Positions 23,763 through 32,700 of a stretch of DNA of 64,000 bases are shown here, one piece after another. The notes under the pieces are model-generated. The model was not told the DNA's origin. It saw only the letters and a program-made list of their open reading frames with translations, and did not search any database. The position numbers and the translations under genes are program-made. Position 1 is the first letter of the stretch. Each line of letters starts with the position of its first letter. This DNA is from Nocardia sp. NRRL S-836 (GTDB taxonomy: Bacteria > Actinomycetota > Actinomycetes > Mycobacteriales > Pseudonocardiaceae): assembly GCF_001279525.1 (NCBI RefSeq), contig NZ_LGDY01000103.1:62001-126000 (forward strand). Reading direction: 5' to 3'.

Positions 23763-24769
23763 GCCGACCTCCCGGCCTGCCTGCGGCGGGCGTACAGCGC
23801 CACCGCGACGACGAGCACGACGCCGCGCACGACGTCCTTGAAGAACGAGTTGACCCCGAGGTCGTCGAAGATCGTGTCCAGCGTCGCCAGGATCAGCACA
23901 CCGCCGACGGTCCCGGCGACACCGCCGCGGCCGCCCGCGAGGGCCGTGCCGCCGAGCACGACGGCGGCGATCGACTCCAGGTCGTACCCGGCGTCGGTGC
24001 CGACGTACGGCGCGCCCGATCCCAGGCGTGCGGCCAGGAACACCCCGGCGAGCCCGGCCATGAGCGAGCACACGACGTGCGCGGTGACGATGGTCCGCCC
24101 GGTGCGCACACCGGACAGCCGGGCCACGTCGACGTCGCCGCCGACGGCGTACATGTGGTAGCCGGTGCGGGTGCGCCGCAGGTACCACCACGCCGCCGCC
24201 GCGAGGAGCAGCATCAGCAGTGCCGCCACCGGAACCGGTCCGATCCGGTCGTAGCCGATGTGCTGGAACGCGCGCGGCACGCTCCCGGCCGGGCCGGTGT
24301 AGCCGTGCTCCAGGTAGCCGCGCAGCACCAGCGCGACGCCCAGGGTGGCGATGAACGCGTTGGCCCGCAGCACGGTGATCACCAGCCCGTTGACCAGGCC
24401 GACCACCGCCGCGACCAGCAACGCCGCCAGCACGCCCGGCACGATCATCCCCGCGCTGCCCGCCATGGTCTCGGCGGCCACGAGCGAGCACAGGCCGACC
24501 AGGTAGGCCACGGACAGGTCGAGGGAGCCGGTGACGATCACCAGCGTCTGCCCGATCGCGACCAGGCCGAGCACCGTGCTGCGGGTGAGGATGTTGAGGA
24601 TGCCGCCCTGGTCGAGCAGCACGCCGCCGTCGAGCGCCACCACGACGCTGCCGAGCACCAGCAACGCCGCCAGCGCCAGGTAGACGACGGCGACCGGGGT
24701 CAGCGGGAACGTCCGCTGCCGCACCGGTGTCCGGCTCTGTTCGCGGGCCTCCGCGCGCACGGCGCTCAC
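23759..24769 (-). CDS. ABC transporter permease (RbsC type), importer 1, first permease
   Basis: This 336-residue membrane protein is of the same family as its downstream neighbour: TGSLDLSVAYLVGLCSLVAA and YDLESIAAVVLGGTALAGGR are the conserved loops. GTG overlaps the ATPase stop (GTGA) and its own stop overlaps the next permease. The pairing of two different permeases separates this importer from the second ribose-type system (47099-48133), which has one. Confidence 0.9.
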   Translation of the reverse strand: MSAVRAEAREQSRTPVRQRTFPLTPVAVVYLALAALLVLGSVVVALDGGVLLDQGGILNILTRSTVLGLVAIGQTLVIVTGSLDLSVAYLVGLCSLVAAETMAGSAGMIVPGVLAALLVAAVVGLVNGLVITVLRANAFIATLGVALVLRGYLEHGYTGPAGSVPRAFQHIGYDRIGPVPVAALLMLLLAAAAWWYLRRTRTGYHMYAVGGDVDVARLSGVRTGRTIVTAHVVCSLMAGLAGVFLAARLGSGAPYVGTDAGYDLESIAAVVLGGTALAGGRGGVAGTVGGVLILATLDTIFDDLGVNSFFKDVVRGVVLVVAVALYARRRQAGRSA

Positions 24770-26253
24770 GCCGGTTCTCCGATCAGGTGTCCGGTGGCCA
24801 GTCCCATCACGGTCTCCTCGTCCGCACCGGCGGGCACCTCACCCGCGAGGGTGCCGTCGCGCATCACGAGGACCCGGTCGCTCATGCCGATCAGCTCCGG
24901 CAGCTCGGAGGAGATCATCAGCACGGCCATGCCGTCGTCGGCCAGGTCGCGCAGCAGCCGGTACAACGCCTGCTTCGCGCCGACGTCGACACCGCGGGTC
25001 GGCTCGTCCACGAGCAGCACGCGCGGCCGCACGGCGAGCCACTTGCCCAGCACGACCTTCTGCTGGTTGCCGCCGGAGAGGTAGCGCACCTCCTGGTGCG
25101 GCCCGCGCGCCACGACGGCGACCGACGCGAGCAGCCGGTCCAGGTCGGCGTCGTGCCGGGCCGCCGCACCCCGGCAGGCCGCGCGCCGGACGAGCAAGGC
25201 GTTGTCCCGCACCGACTGCCGCAACGCCAGCCCCTCGCCCTTGCGGTCCTCGGTGACGTAGCCGATGCCCTTGCGGACCGCCGTGCGCGGGCCGGTGATC
25301 CTGACCGGCACGCCGTCGAGCTCGACCACGCCGGTGGTGAACGGTTCGACGCCCCAGATCGCGCGTGCGATCGCCGAACGGCCGGAGCCCTGCAACCCGG
25401 CGACGCCGACGATCTCACCGGCCCGCACGTCGAACGTCAGGTCCCGCACCCGGTCGTTCCCGGCGCCGCGCAACGCGATCCGCACCTCGCCGGGCTCGCT
25501 CGCGCGCTCGGGGTAGAGCGCCTCCAGTGGCCGGCCGACCATGTGCCGCACCACCTGGTCGGTGCTCAGGCCGGCGGTCGGCGCGCAGGTGACGAACGCG
25601 CCGTCCTTCAGCACCGTGATGCGCGAGCTCAGGTCGAACACCTCGCGCATCCGGTGGGAGACGTAGAGGATCGCGATCCCGCGGTCGCGCAGCCTGCGCA
25701 CCAGGTCGTACAGCAGCTCGACCTCGCCGTCGGCCAGCGCCGCCGTGGGTTCGTCCATCGCGAGGACCCTGGCGTCGGCCGACAGCGCCTTGACGATCTC
25801 CACGACCTGCCTGCGGGCGACGGAGAGCCGGGCCACCTCGGTGCCCGGCTCGATGCCGTCCTCGCCCAGCCAGTCCAGCAGCCGCCGGGTCTCGGCCTCC
25901 ATCGCGCGCCGGTCGACCCGCCCGCGGCGCACCGGTTCCCGGCCCAGGAAGACGTTCTCGGCCACCGTGCGGTGTTCGAGGAGCGTGAACTCCTGGTGGA
26001 TGATCGCGATGCCCGCGGCCTGCGCGTCGCGCGGCGCGGCGAACGAGACCTCCTCGTCGCGCACCACGACCCGGCCCGCGTCCGGGCGGTGCACGCCGGC
26101 CAGCACCTTCAGCAAGGTCGACTTGCCCGCGCCGTTCTCCCCCACCAGCGCGTGCACCTCGCCCGCCCGCAGCGCGAGGTCGACACCGCGCAGCACCGGT
26201 ACGCCGAAGAAGCTCTTCTCGATGCCCTCCAGCCGCACGACGACGTCGGTCAT
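24766..26253 (-). CDS. Sugar ABC transporter ATP-binding protein (RbsA/XylG type), importer 1
   Basis: This 495-residue protein has two fused ABC domains. Domain 1: Walker A GENGAGKSTL near residue 40, a degenerate signature LSVARRQVVEI, Walker B VLAMDEPTAAL. Domain 2: the Walker A position reads GLQGSGRSAIA, signature LSGGNQQKVVL, Walker B VLLVDEPTRG. This asymmetry is usual in sugar importers of this class. Its ATG overlaps the stop of a 41-codon ORF (GTATGACC), so translation is probably coupled to that leader. It heads the importer-ebo operon that runs to 15676. Confidence 0.93.
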   Translation of the reverse strand: MTDVVVRLEGIEKSFFGVPVLRGVDLALRAGEVHALVGENGAGKSTLLKVLAGVHRPDAGRVVVRDEEVSFAAPRDAQAAGIAIIHQEFTLLEHRTVAENVFLGREPVRRGRVDRRAMEAETRRLLDWLGEDGIEPGTEVARLSVARRQVVEIVKALSADARVLAMDEPTAALADGEVELLYDLVRRLRDRGIAILYVSHRMREVFDLSSRITVLKDGAFVTCAPTAGLSTDQVVRHMVGRPLEALYPERASEPGEVRIALRGAGNDRVRDLTFDVRAGEIVGVAGLQGSGRSAIARAIWGVEPFTTGVVELDGVPVRITGPRTAVRKGIGYVTEDRKGEGLALRQSVRDNALLVRRAACRGAAARHDADLDRLLASVAVVARGPHQEVRYLSGGNQQKVVLGKWLAVRPRVLLVDEPTRGVDVGAKQALYRLLRDLADDGMAVLMISSELPELIGMSDRVLVMRDGTLAGEVPAGADEETVMGLATGHLIGEPA

Positions 26254-26375
26254 ACCGCCGTCCCCGTCCCCGCTGCACCTGCGGCGACCAGGTGGGACAA
26301 CGGAACGCCCGCGGGCGGGGCCGTCGGCCCGACGGGGTCCGCCACCACCCCCGGTGTTACGCGGGTCACAGTCAT
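26250..26375 (-). CDS. Leaderless 41-aa leader ORF coupled to the sugar ATPase gene
   Basis: ATG at 26375 opens a 41-codon frame (MTVTRVTPGVVADPVGPTAP at its start, ending GTGTAV) whose TGA overlaps the ATPase ATG (ATGA). A promoter, TTGACA-N18-TACGTT (26412-26382), would place the transcript start at this ATG, giving a leaderless mRNA. The ATPase gene has no obvious ribosome site of its own, so it may depend on translation of this frame. The peptide is Pro/Val/Ala-rich with no membrane segment. It could be a coupling leader, a regulatory peptide or an unannotated small protein. Confidence 0.55.
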   Translation of the reverse strand: MTVTRVTPGVVADPVGPTAPPAGVPLSHLVAAGAAGTGTAV

Positions 26376-26381
26376 GAGGCG

Positions 26382-26412
26382 AACGTAGAGCCGACTATTG
26401 GCGCCTGTCAAC
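26382..26412 (-). promoter_or_regulatory. Promoter of the sugar importer-ebo operon
   Basis: On the minus strand TTGACA (26412-26407), an 18-bp spacer and TACGTT (26387-26382) end 6 nt before the ATG of the leader ORF. The -35 box overlaps the ROK-type operator at 26398-26415. The same -10 and spacing recur at 34161-34132. Confidence 0.65.
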
Positions 26413-26415
26413 CAA
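26398..26415. promoter_or_regulatory. ROK-type operator, copy 1
   Basis: TTGGCGCCTGTCAACCAA is an 18-bp element with inverted TTGG/CCAA ends. It overlaps the -35 box of the importer-ebo operon and begins 21 bp before a matching element (26419-26436), i.e. two helical turns apart. The adjacent ROK regulator is the obvious candidate binder. Confidence 0.55.
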
Positions 26416-26418
26416 AAG

Positions 26419-26436
26419 TTGGCGCTTCTCTGCCAA
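26419..26436. promoter_or_regulatory. ROK-type operator, copy 2
   Basis: TTGGCGCTTCTCTGCCAA has inverted TTGGC/GCCAA ends and the same TTGGCGC opening as copy 1. It lies between the divergent promoters, 19 bp before the predicted ROK start codon. Confidence 0.55.
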
Positions 26437-26454
26437 AGCACACATACCTTAAGG

Positions 26455-27672
26455 ATGAACATCGCCATTACTCGGCATGTTTGGTTCACTGATCCGGTGC
26501 CGGACGTACCTTGGGCCCCTGCGGCGTCTCCCGGGCAGCTGCTGCGACTGCTGCTGGACGGGGTGCCCCGCACCCGTGCCGAGCTGGCGAGCCAGACCGG
26601 GCTGACCCGTGCCGCGGTCCGGACGCGGCTCGACGCGTTGCAGGGTGCCGGGTTCCTCACCGACCGCGTGATCACCGTGGCGACCGGTGGCCGTCCCGCG
26701 GGGCGGCTGGCGTTCAACGCGGGTGCCCGCACCGTCCTGGCCGCCGACGTCGGCGCCCGCCACGCCACCGTCGCGGTCACCGACCTCGCCGGTGGCCTGC
26801 TGGCCTCGCGGCGGCTCGCGCTGGACGTGGCGGCCGGACCGGCACCCGTCCTCGCACACCTGGCCCGGACGTGGCGGGAGCTGGTCGCGGACGCCGGTCT
26901 GTCCGCCGTGTCGCTGGCCGGTGTCGGCATCGGGCTGCCCGGTCCCGTCGAGCACTCGTCCGGGCGGCCCAACCACCCGCCGATCATGCCCACGTGGAAC
27001 GGCTTCGACGTGCCCGGTCACCTGCGCGCCGAGTTCGGGGTGCCGGTGCTGGTGGACAACGAGGTCAACCTGATGGCGCTGGGCGAGCACGCGCACTCGT
27101 TCCCCGGCACCGACCACATGATCGTCGTCAAGGTGGCGACCGGGATCGGCTCCGGGTTCATCAGCAACGGCGTGCTGCACCGGGGCGCCGCCGGTGCGGC
27201 TGGGGACCTCGGCCACATCCAGGCTCCCGACGGCGACGACACCCCCTGCGGCTGCGGCAACACCGGGTGCCTGGAGGCCGTCGCGAGCGGCTCGGCGGTC
27301 GCGGCCCGGTTGCGCTCCAAGGGGGTCGAGGCCCACACCAGCGCCGACGTGGTCGCCCTCGTCAGGGCGGGCAACGTCGAGGCTGGTCAGGCGATCCGGC
27401 AGGCCGGCCGGTGCATCGGCGAGGTGCTCGCCGCCTGCGTCAGCATGGTCAACCCCTCGCTGATCGTGGTCGGCGGCGACCTCGCGGCGGCCGGGGAGAT
27501 GCTGCTGGCCGGTGTGCGGGAGGCGGTCTACCGCCGGTCGCTGCCGCTGGCCACCGAGAACCTGCGGATCGTGCCGTCGCGGGCCGGCGAGGTGGCGGGG
27601 GTGCTCGGCGCGGCGGCCATGGTGATCCACCACGTCCTGTCCCCCGCCGTCGTGGACCAGCAGCTCGGATAG
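26455..27672 (+). CDS. ROK-family transcriptional regulator 1
   Basis: This protein of about 405 residues has an N-terminal winged helix-turn-helix (about 30-85: RTRAELASQTGLTRAAVRTR) and a ROK sugar-kinase-like domain: VGIGLPGPVEHSSGRP, VLVDNEVNLMALGEH, GIGSGFISNGVLHRGAAGAA with the zinc motif CGCGNTGCLEAV. It is divergent from the importer-ebo operon with two operators between, so it likely represses that operon until a sugar binds. The paralog at 34199-35410 is similar throughout. The start is uncertain: the ATG at 26455 has AAGG too close, and GTG 26497 would align better with the paralog. Confidence 0.9.
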   Translation: MNIAITRHVWFTDPVPDVPWAPAASPGQLLRLLLDGVPRTRAELASQTGLTRAAVRTRLDALQGAGFLTDRVITVATGGRPAGRLAFNAGARTVLAADVGARHATVAVTDLAGGLLASRRLALDVAAGPAPVLAHLARTWRELVADAGLSAVSLAGVGIGLPGPVEHSSGRPNHPPIMPTWNGFDVPGHLRAEFGVPVLVDNEVNLMALGEHAHSFPGTDHMIVVKVATGIGSGFISNGVLHRGAAGAAGDLGHIQAPDGDDTPCGCGNTGCLEAVASGSAVAARLRSKGVEAHTSADVVALVRAGNVEAGQAIRQAGRCIGEVLAACVSMVNPSLIVVGGDLAAAGEMLLAGVREAVYRRSLPLATENLRIVPSRAGEVAGVLGAAAMVIHHVLSPAVVDQQLG

Positions 27673-27913
27673 CACCGGAGCGCTCGTCCGGGGGTGCGGC
27701 TGCCCGGTCTGCCGCGGATCGCGGGCTGATGTCCCACCGGGAGCTCGGCCGCAGGGCGAACCATCGCGCTGCCCGGCGCCCTGATGGGTGCGGACTTCCG
27801 AGTCCGCGCTGAGCACGGCGTTCGTCCGCGGCGGTGACGCCGAGGAGTGGGACCGCACGGTGGCGAGAGCCGGCGACGCCCTGCGGCGGGAACACCGGGA
27901 AAGCGCGTGCGGG
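27673..27913. other. Intergenic region between convergent genes with one short hairpin
   Basis: These 241 bp separate the ends of ROK regulator 1 (+) and the polyprenyl synthase gene (-). The only clear structure is GCGGACT (27790-27796) with AGTCCGC (27801-27807), a 7-bp stem with a 4-nt loop that may help end transcription. No convincing gene was seen. Confidence 0.35.
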
Positions 27914-28924
27914 TCACCGGTCCCTGCGCACGACCAGCCCGGCCAGCACGCGCAGGTCGTGCGCGGCGGCCGGGTGCGGGCGGGCCCGGTGCAGGCTGTC
28001 GAACGCCAGCCGCACCCGCCGGTCCGCCTCGGCCTCCGCCCACTCGCGCCCGCCCGCTTCCGCGACGAGGTCGGCGACCTGGCGGACGGCCTCGTCCGAC
28101 CTGGCGGTCTCGCGGTAGAGGTGCGCGAGGCGGCGGGCGGCCGGTGAGTCCGCGGCCAGTGCCGCCACGACGGGCAGCGATCTGCGGCGGGCCCTGATGT
28201 CGGCGTGGGCCGGTTTGCCGGTGCGCGCGGGGTCGCCCCAGATGCCGAGGACGTCGTCGGCCAGCTGGAAGGCGACGCCCAGGTGCACGCCGAACCAGCG
28301 GCAGTGCTCGGCGGCGGCGTCCCCGGCTCCGGCGGCGAGGGCGCCGAGGCGGCAGGCGGCGCCCAGCAGCGCACCGGTCTTGCGTTCCGCGGTGGTGAGG
28401 CACCGCTCGACCGTCACCGCGGGCTCCTGCGCCACGTCGGCCGACTGGCCCTCGCACAGCTCGACCAGCACGTCGGCGAGCACGCCGGTCAACGCGCGCG
28501 GCACCCGGCGCAGCGCCAGGCCCACGAGCGCGTCGCCGGCCAGGATCGCCGCGGTGGTCCCGAACGCCATCCACGCGCAGGGCCGGTGCCGCCGGGTCTC
28601 GTCGCCGTCCATGACGTCGTCGTGCAGCAACGAGAAGTCGTGCACCAGCTCCACCGCCGTGGCCGCGGCGACCACCGCGGGCACGGGTGGCCCGTCGGCG
28701 AACGCGCGGGCGCAGGCGAACGTCAGCGCGGGCCGCAGCGCCTTGCCGGTCGCCTGCGACGGCCGGCCGTCCGCGTCCCACCAGCCGATGTGGTACCCGG
28801 CGACGCGCCGCAACGCGGGCCCCAGCTCGTCGACGCTGGCGCGGTGCACGGGCTCGATCACCGTCCGCGCGTCGTCCAGCAGCCGGAGGGCGTCGGCCGG
28901 GCGCAGCACGTCGTCGGCCCTCAC
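27914..28924 (-). CDS. Polyprenyl diphosphate synthase (FPP/GGPP synthase family)
   Basis: This 336-residue trans-isoprenyl diphosphate synthase condenses IPP with allylic diphosphates. The first Asp-rich motif is LLHDDVMDGD (about residue 90) and the second is FQLADDVLGIWGDP (about 230); a GKALRP segment precedes them and the KTG motif is RKTGALLGAA. Product length cannot be read safely. GTG 28924 is taken as start because family similarity begins there; the frame is open upstream without a start signal. It follows a membrane-protein gene by 25 bp. It could feed the UbiA-type prenyltransferase at 20669-21448, though the genes are not adjacent. Confidence 0.88.
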   Translation of the reverse strand: MRADDVLRPADALRLLDDARTVIEPVHRASVDELGPALRRVAGYHIGWWDADGRPSQATGKALRPALTFACARAFADGPPVPAVVAAATAVELVHDFSLLHDDVMDGDETRRHRPCAWMAFGTTAAILAGDALVGLALRRVPRALTGVLADVLVELCEGQSADVAQEPAVTVERCLTTAERKTGALLGAACRLGALAAGAGDAAAEHCRWFGVHLGVAFQLADDVLGIWGDPARTGKPAHADIRARRRSLPVVAALAADSPAARRLAHLYRETARSDEAVRQVADLVAEAGGREWAEAEADRRVRLAFDSLHRARPHPAAAHDLRVLAGLVVRRDR

Positions 28925-28949
28925 CGCTGGTCCCGCAACGCACCCGCGG

Positions 28950-29645
28950 TCACCGGTGGCCACTTCCCTCCGCCTCGTCGTCGGGCGCGAGCGCGCCGGA
29001 GTCGCCGGTGGAGAGCTGCACGTGCACGTGCCCCTTGCCGGCCTCGATGTTGATGACGTCGAGCTGGACGGCGGCCACCGACCACGTGCGCAGTGCCAGC
29101 GTGCGCTGCTCACCGGCCAGCGCCAGCAGCGTGCGCGGCTCTGCCTGCCCGAGCGCCGCCTCGAAGGCCTTGACCGCCGCGGCGAGCTGTTGCACGGCCG
29201 TGCGCAGGCCGGAGCGGGCGACGTTGATCCCGTTGCCCGCTGACGGCGACTGCTCGTACGACTTCTCCGCCGCCGTCACGACATCGCGCCACCCGGTCAC
29301 CACCTCCGGTGTGAGCGCGGTCTTCGGCGCTGACCCGTCGGCTGGAGCCGCCTGCGCCATCGCCGCGAGCACCGGGCTCAGCCGGTCGGCGGTCTGCCTG
29401 GCCAGGTCGGTCAACGGCCCGAGCTGCGCCACGTCGCGTTCGGCGTCCTCGCGTTCCAGCTCCGCGATCCGCCGCTGCGTGGCGTCCGGCCCGTTCCACG
29501 CACCGACCAGGAACGAGACCGCCAGCCCGAGCAGGAACGCGGTGAGCACTACCGCCCACACCCGCCCCCTCGGCCGGGGATCGGGCGTGCCCCACGCGGC
29601 CGCCCTGGTCGCGCGCGGCCGGGTGGCCCGCATGGTTCTGCCCAT
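28950..29645 (-). CDS. Membrane-anchored protein of unknown function
   Basis: This 231-residue protein has an Arg-rich cytoplasmic N terminus, one transmembrane helix (about 29-48, VWAVVLTAFLLGLAVSFLVG) and an Ala/Glu/Arg-rich, probably helical extracellular part with coiled-coil potential (about 58-180). An acidic tail ends DDEAEGSGHR. I do not recognise the family. It precedes the polyprenyl synthase gene by 25 bp in the same direction and probably shares its transcript. ATG 29645 has an upstream GGAGGA. Confidence 0.6.
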   Translation of the reverse strand: MGRTMRATRPRATRAAAWGTPDPRPRGRVWAVVLTAFLLGLAVSFLVGAWNGPDATQRRIAELEREDAERDVAQLGPLTDLARQTADRLSPVLAAMAQAAPADGSAPKTALTPEVVTGWRDVVTAAEKSYEQSPSAGNGINVARSGLRTAVQQLAAAVKAFEAALGQAEPRTLLALAGEQRTLALRTWSVAAVQLDVINIEAGKGHVHVQLSTGDSGALAPDDEAEGSGHR

Positions 29646-29707
29646 CGTGTCCTCCTCGACGCCGTGCCGCGGTGACGAACCGCACCCACCCAGGTGATGG
29701 CCGAAGA

Positions 29708-29739
29708 GCGGTCAGCGGCCCCGAAAAGCCGCTGACCGC
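29708..29739 (-). terminator. Terminator after the ThuA-GSDH gene
   Basis: GCGGTCAGCGGC (29708-29719) and GCCGCTGACCGC (29728-29739) form a perfect 12-bp stem with an 8-nt loop, starting 10 nt past the stop of the minus-strand gene at 29750. Confidence 0.85.
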
Positions 29740-29749
29740 CCGCCTTCCG

Positions 29750-32700
29750 CTACCGCAGGGTCCACCTCTGGTTCGTCCCGCCGTGACAGGTCCAGATGAT
29801 CAGCTGGGTCCCGTCCGCCGAGCTGCCTCCGTTGGCGTCCAAGCACTTCGAGCCGTTGCGGATCGTGCCGTCGGACTGCGTCGTCCAGTTCTGGCCCGAC
29901 GCGCCGTTGCACGACCAGAGCCGGACGAGCGCGCCGTCGGTCTGGCTGTTGCCGGTGACCTCCAGGCACTTGTCCAGCGCCCGCAACGTGGTGCCGGTCT
30001 GCGTCCACTTCTGGTTGGCACCGCCGTTGCAGGTCCACAGCTGCACCTTGGCGCCGTCAGTCGAGCTGGCGCCGTTCACGTCGACGCACTTGCCGCTCGC
30101 GCCGACGATCTCCTTCGCGGTACCGCCACCGCCGCCCTGCCCGACACCCGGCCCGACGAACGTGATCGAGTCGAGGTCGAAGCTGGTCGACGAGGTTGTC
30201 TTGAACACCGCGAACAGCTCGACGGTGCCGGTGGGAGCGGTCACGTTCACCGCGGGCAGGCTCGCGTAGGTGTCCCACCCGCCGGTGCTGGTCACCGCGG
30301 CCGACGCGACGAGAGCACCGGTCGGCGAGCCCGAGTGCAGCTCGATGGTCCCGCCACCGCCGGACGGCGCGGACACCCGGAACGACACCTGGTTGATCCC
30401 GGTGAAGTTCACCGGCTTGAACGAGATCCAGTCGCCGTTGCCGATGTCGCCGACCCGCGCGCCGGACTCGGCACCCGCCTGCGACACCACGCGGACGCCG
30501 GACGAGCCGGTGAAGAACTCGGCCTGCTTCTGCTTGGGCTGCAGCACGACCTGGGCGCCACCGGTCAGGGCGGGCACCCCGCTCGCGCCGCCGTCGGTGT
30601 ACTCGGCGGAGCCGATCACGTGCACGTTGAGCCCCTGGTGCCCGGAGTCGATGCCGGTCTGCAGCGTTCCGGTGCAGCCGGTCGCCGGCGAGCCGATGGG
30701 GTGCTTGTGCGTGTCGTGGCCCATGTTCGACTGCACGCTCACCCTGCCGCAGTCGATGGTGCCGTCCTCCTGGTCGGTCACCGACACCGTGTACGGGACG
30801 GTGTCACCGAAGTTGATCATGCCGCCGTCCGCGGGTCCGGTGAACCGCACGACCGGTTCGGTGTTGCCCGCGGTCACCGTCACGTTCGCGGTGCCGATCT
30901 TGCCCGCCGAGTTGGTGACGGTGAGCTGGGCGGTGAACCGGCCACGTCCGGTGTAGGTGTGCGTCGGGTTCGCCTCGGTCGACGTGCTGCCGTCGCCGAA
31001 GGCCCACCGGTAGGTCAGCGGGAGACCCGCCGGGTCGGTGGAACCGGCGCTGGAGAAGGACACCGTCAGCGGCGAACCGCCCGAGAGCGGCGTGCCGGTG
31101 GCCTGCGCGACCGGGCTGCGGTCGCCGGTGGCGGTGTAGTCGATGCGCCAGAGCCCGGCGCCGGGCAGCGGTTTGTTGTCGTCCCAGCCGGTGCCCCACG
31201 TCAACAGGTACATCGACCCGTCCGGGCCGAACTTGGCGTCCATCGGCGAGGCGAACGACATGTTCGACAGGAAGTTGTTGATTTTCAACAGGTTTCCGGA
31301 CGAGTCGAGCCGGAACTCCCACATCCGGTTGCGCGACCACTCGCCGAAGAACGGCGTCTGGTCGAAGTAGGCCGGGAACTTCGTCGTGGACGGGTTGTTC
31401 GCGTTGTACTGGTAGGCGGGGAACGCCATCGGCGCCTCGCCACCGGTGCCCATCTCCGGCCACACGTTGCCGTTGGCCCCGTTGCCGTACCACATGTCCG
31501 CCGCGCGCGCCGCGGGCAACGTGGTGAGACCGGTGTTGTTGGGCGAGTTGTTCACCGGTGCCGCGCAGTTGAACTTCGGGCCCGAGGTGTTGTTGGCGAA
31601 GTTCCAGTCGTTGTAGGCGATGTTGTTCGCCACGCAGTACGGCCAGCCGTAGTAGCCCGGCGACTTGATCACGTTCCACTCCACCAGACCGGCGGGGCCG
31701 CGGTTCGCGTTGTCCGACCCCGCGTCCGGGCCGTAGTCGGCCGCGTAGACCACGCCGGTGGTCGGGTGCACGCTGAACCGGAAGGCGTTGCGGAAGCCCA
31801 TCGCGTAGATCTCGGGCCGCGTCTTCGCCGTGCCGGGCGCGAACATGTTGCCCGCGGGCACCGTGTAGGTGCCGTCGGCCTCCGGGTGGATGCGCAGGAT
31901 CTTGCCCCGCAGGTCGTTCGTGTTGGCCGCGGTGCCCTGCGCGTCGTACAGCGAACGGCCGGGACGCTCGTCGATCGGCGCGTAGCCGGCCGAGTCACCG
32001 TTGGGGTTCGTGTCGTCGCCGACGCTGATGTAGAGGTTGCCGTTCGGCCCGAAGTTGAGCTGGCCGCCGGTGTGGCCCGGCTCCTCGCGCCGTGACGCGG
32101 GAATGGTGAGCAGGACCTTCTCGGTGGAGGTGTCCAGCCGGTCGCCGTTCATGGTGAAGCGGGAGATCCTGGCGATCTCCTGGGTCCCGGTGGGCGAGTA
32201 GTTCAGGTAGACCCACCGGTTCGTGGCGAACGCCGGGTCGAGCGCCATGCCGACCAGGCCGTCCTCCGAGGTCTGCCCGCCGCCGTAGACGCTGAGCGTG
32301 CCCGCCACGACCGTGGTCCTGGTGTCCGGCTTGTAGATCTTGAGGTTGCCGTTGTACTCGGTGAAGAACACCCGGCCGTCGGGAGCCACGTCGAGGGTGC
32401 TCGGCGCGATCGTGGAGCTGTCGAGCTGCACCTTCTGGAAGCTGCTCCACACCGTGGGACCGCAGTCCGCGGCCACCGTGCCGCCGGCCGACTCCACACC
32501 GCCGGTGATGTGCTGGCGGAACAGGGGTTCGGAGTAGCTCGACGCGTTGTGACCCATGCCGGTGGCCCACAGCCGGCCGCCCTCGTAGTTGCGGCACCAC
32601 GAGATCGGGTGGTCGACGCCCATCTTGGACGGGCCCGCGTCGTAGGTCGACTCGTCCGCGGTGGCGATCACGTGCACGTCGCCGCGCGCGGAGCGGTTGA

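Noticed and set aside
27673-27913. Short open frames in the gap after ROK 1
   Set aside because: No ribosome site, no recognisable product and continuation into shadows of the polyprenyl synthase gene.
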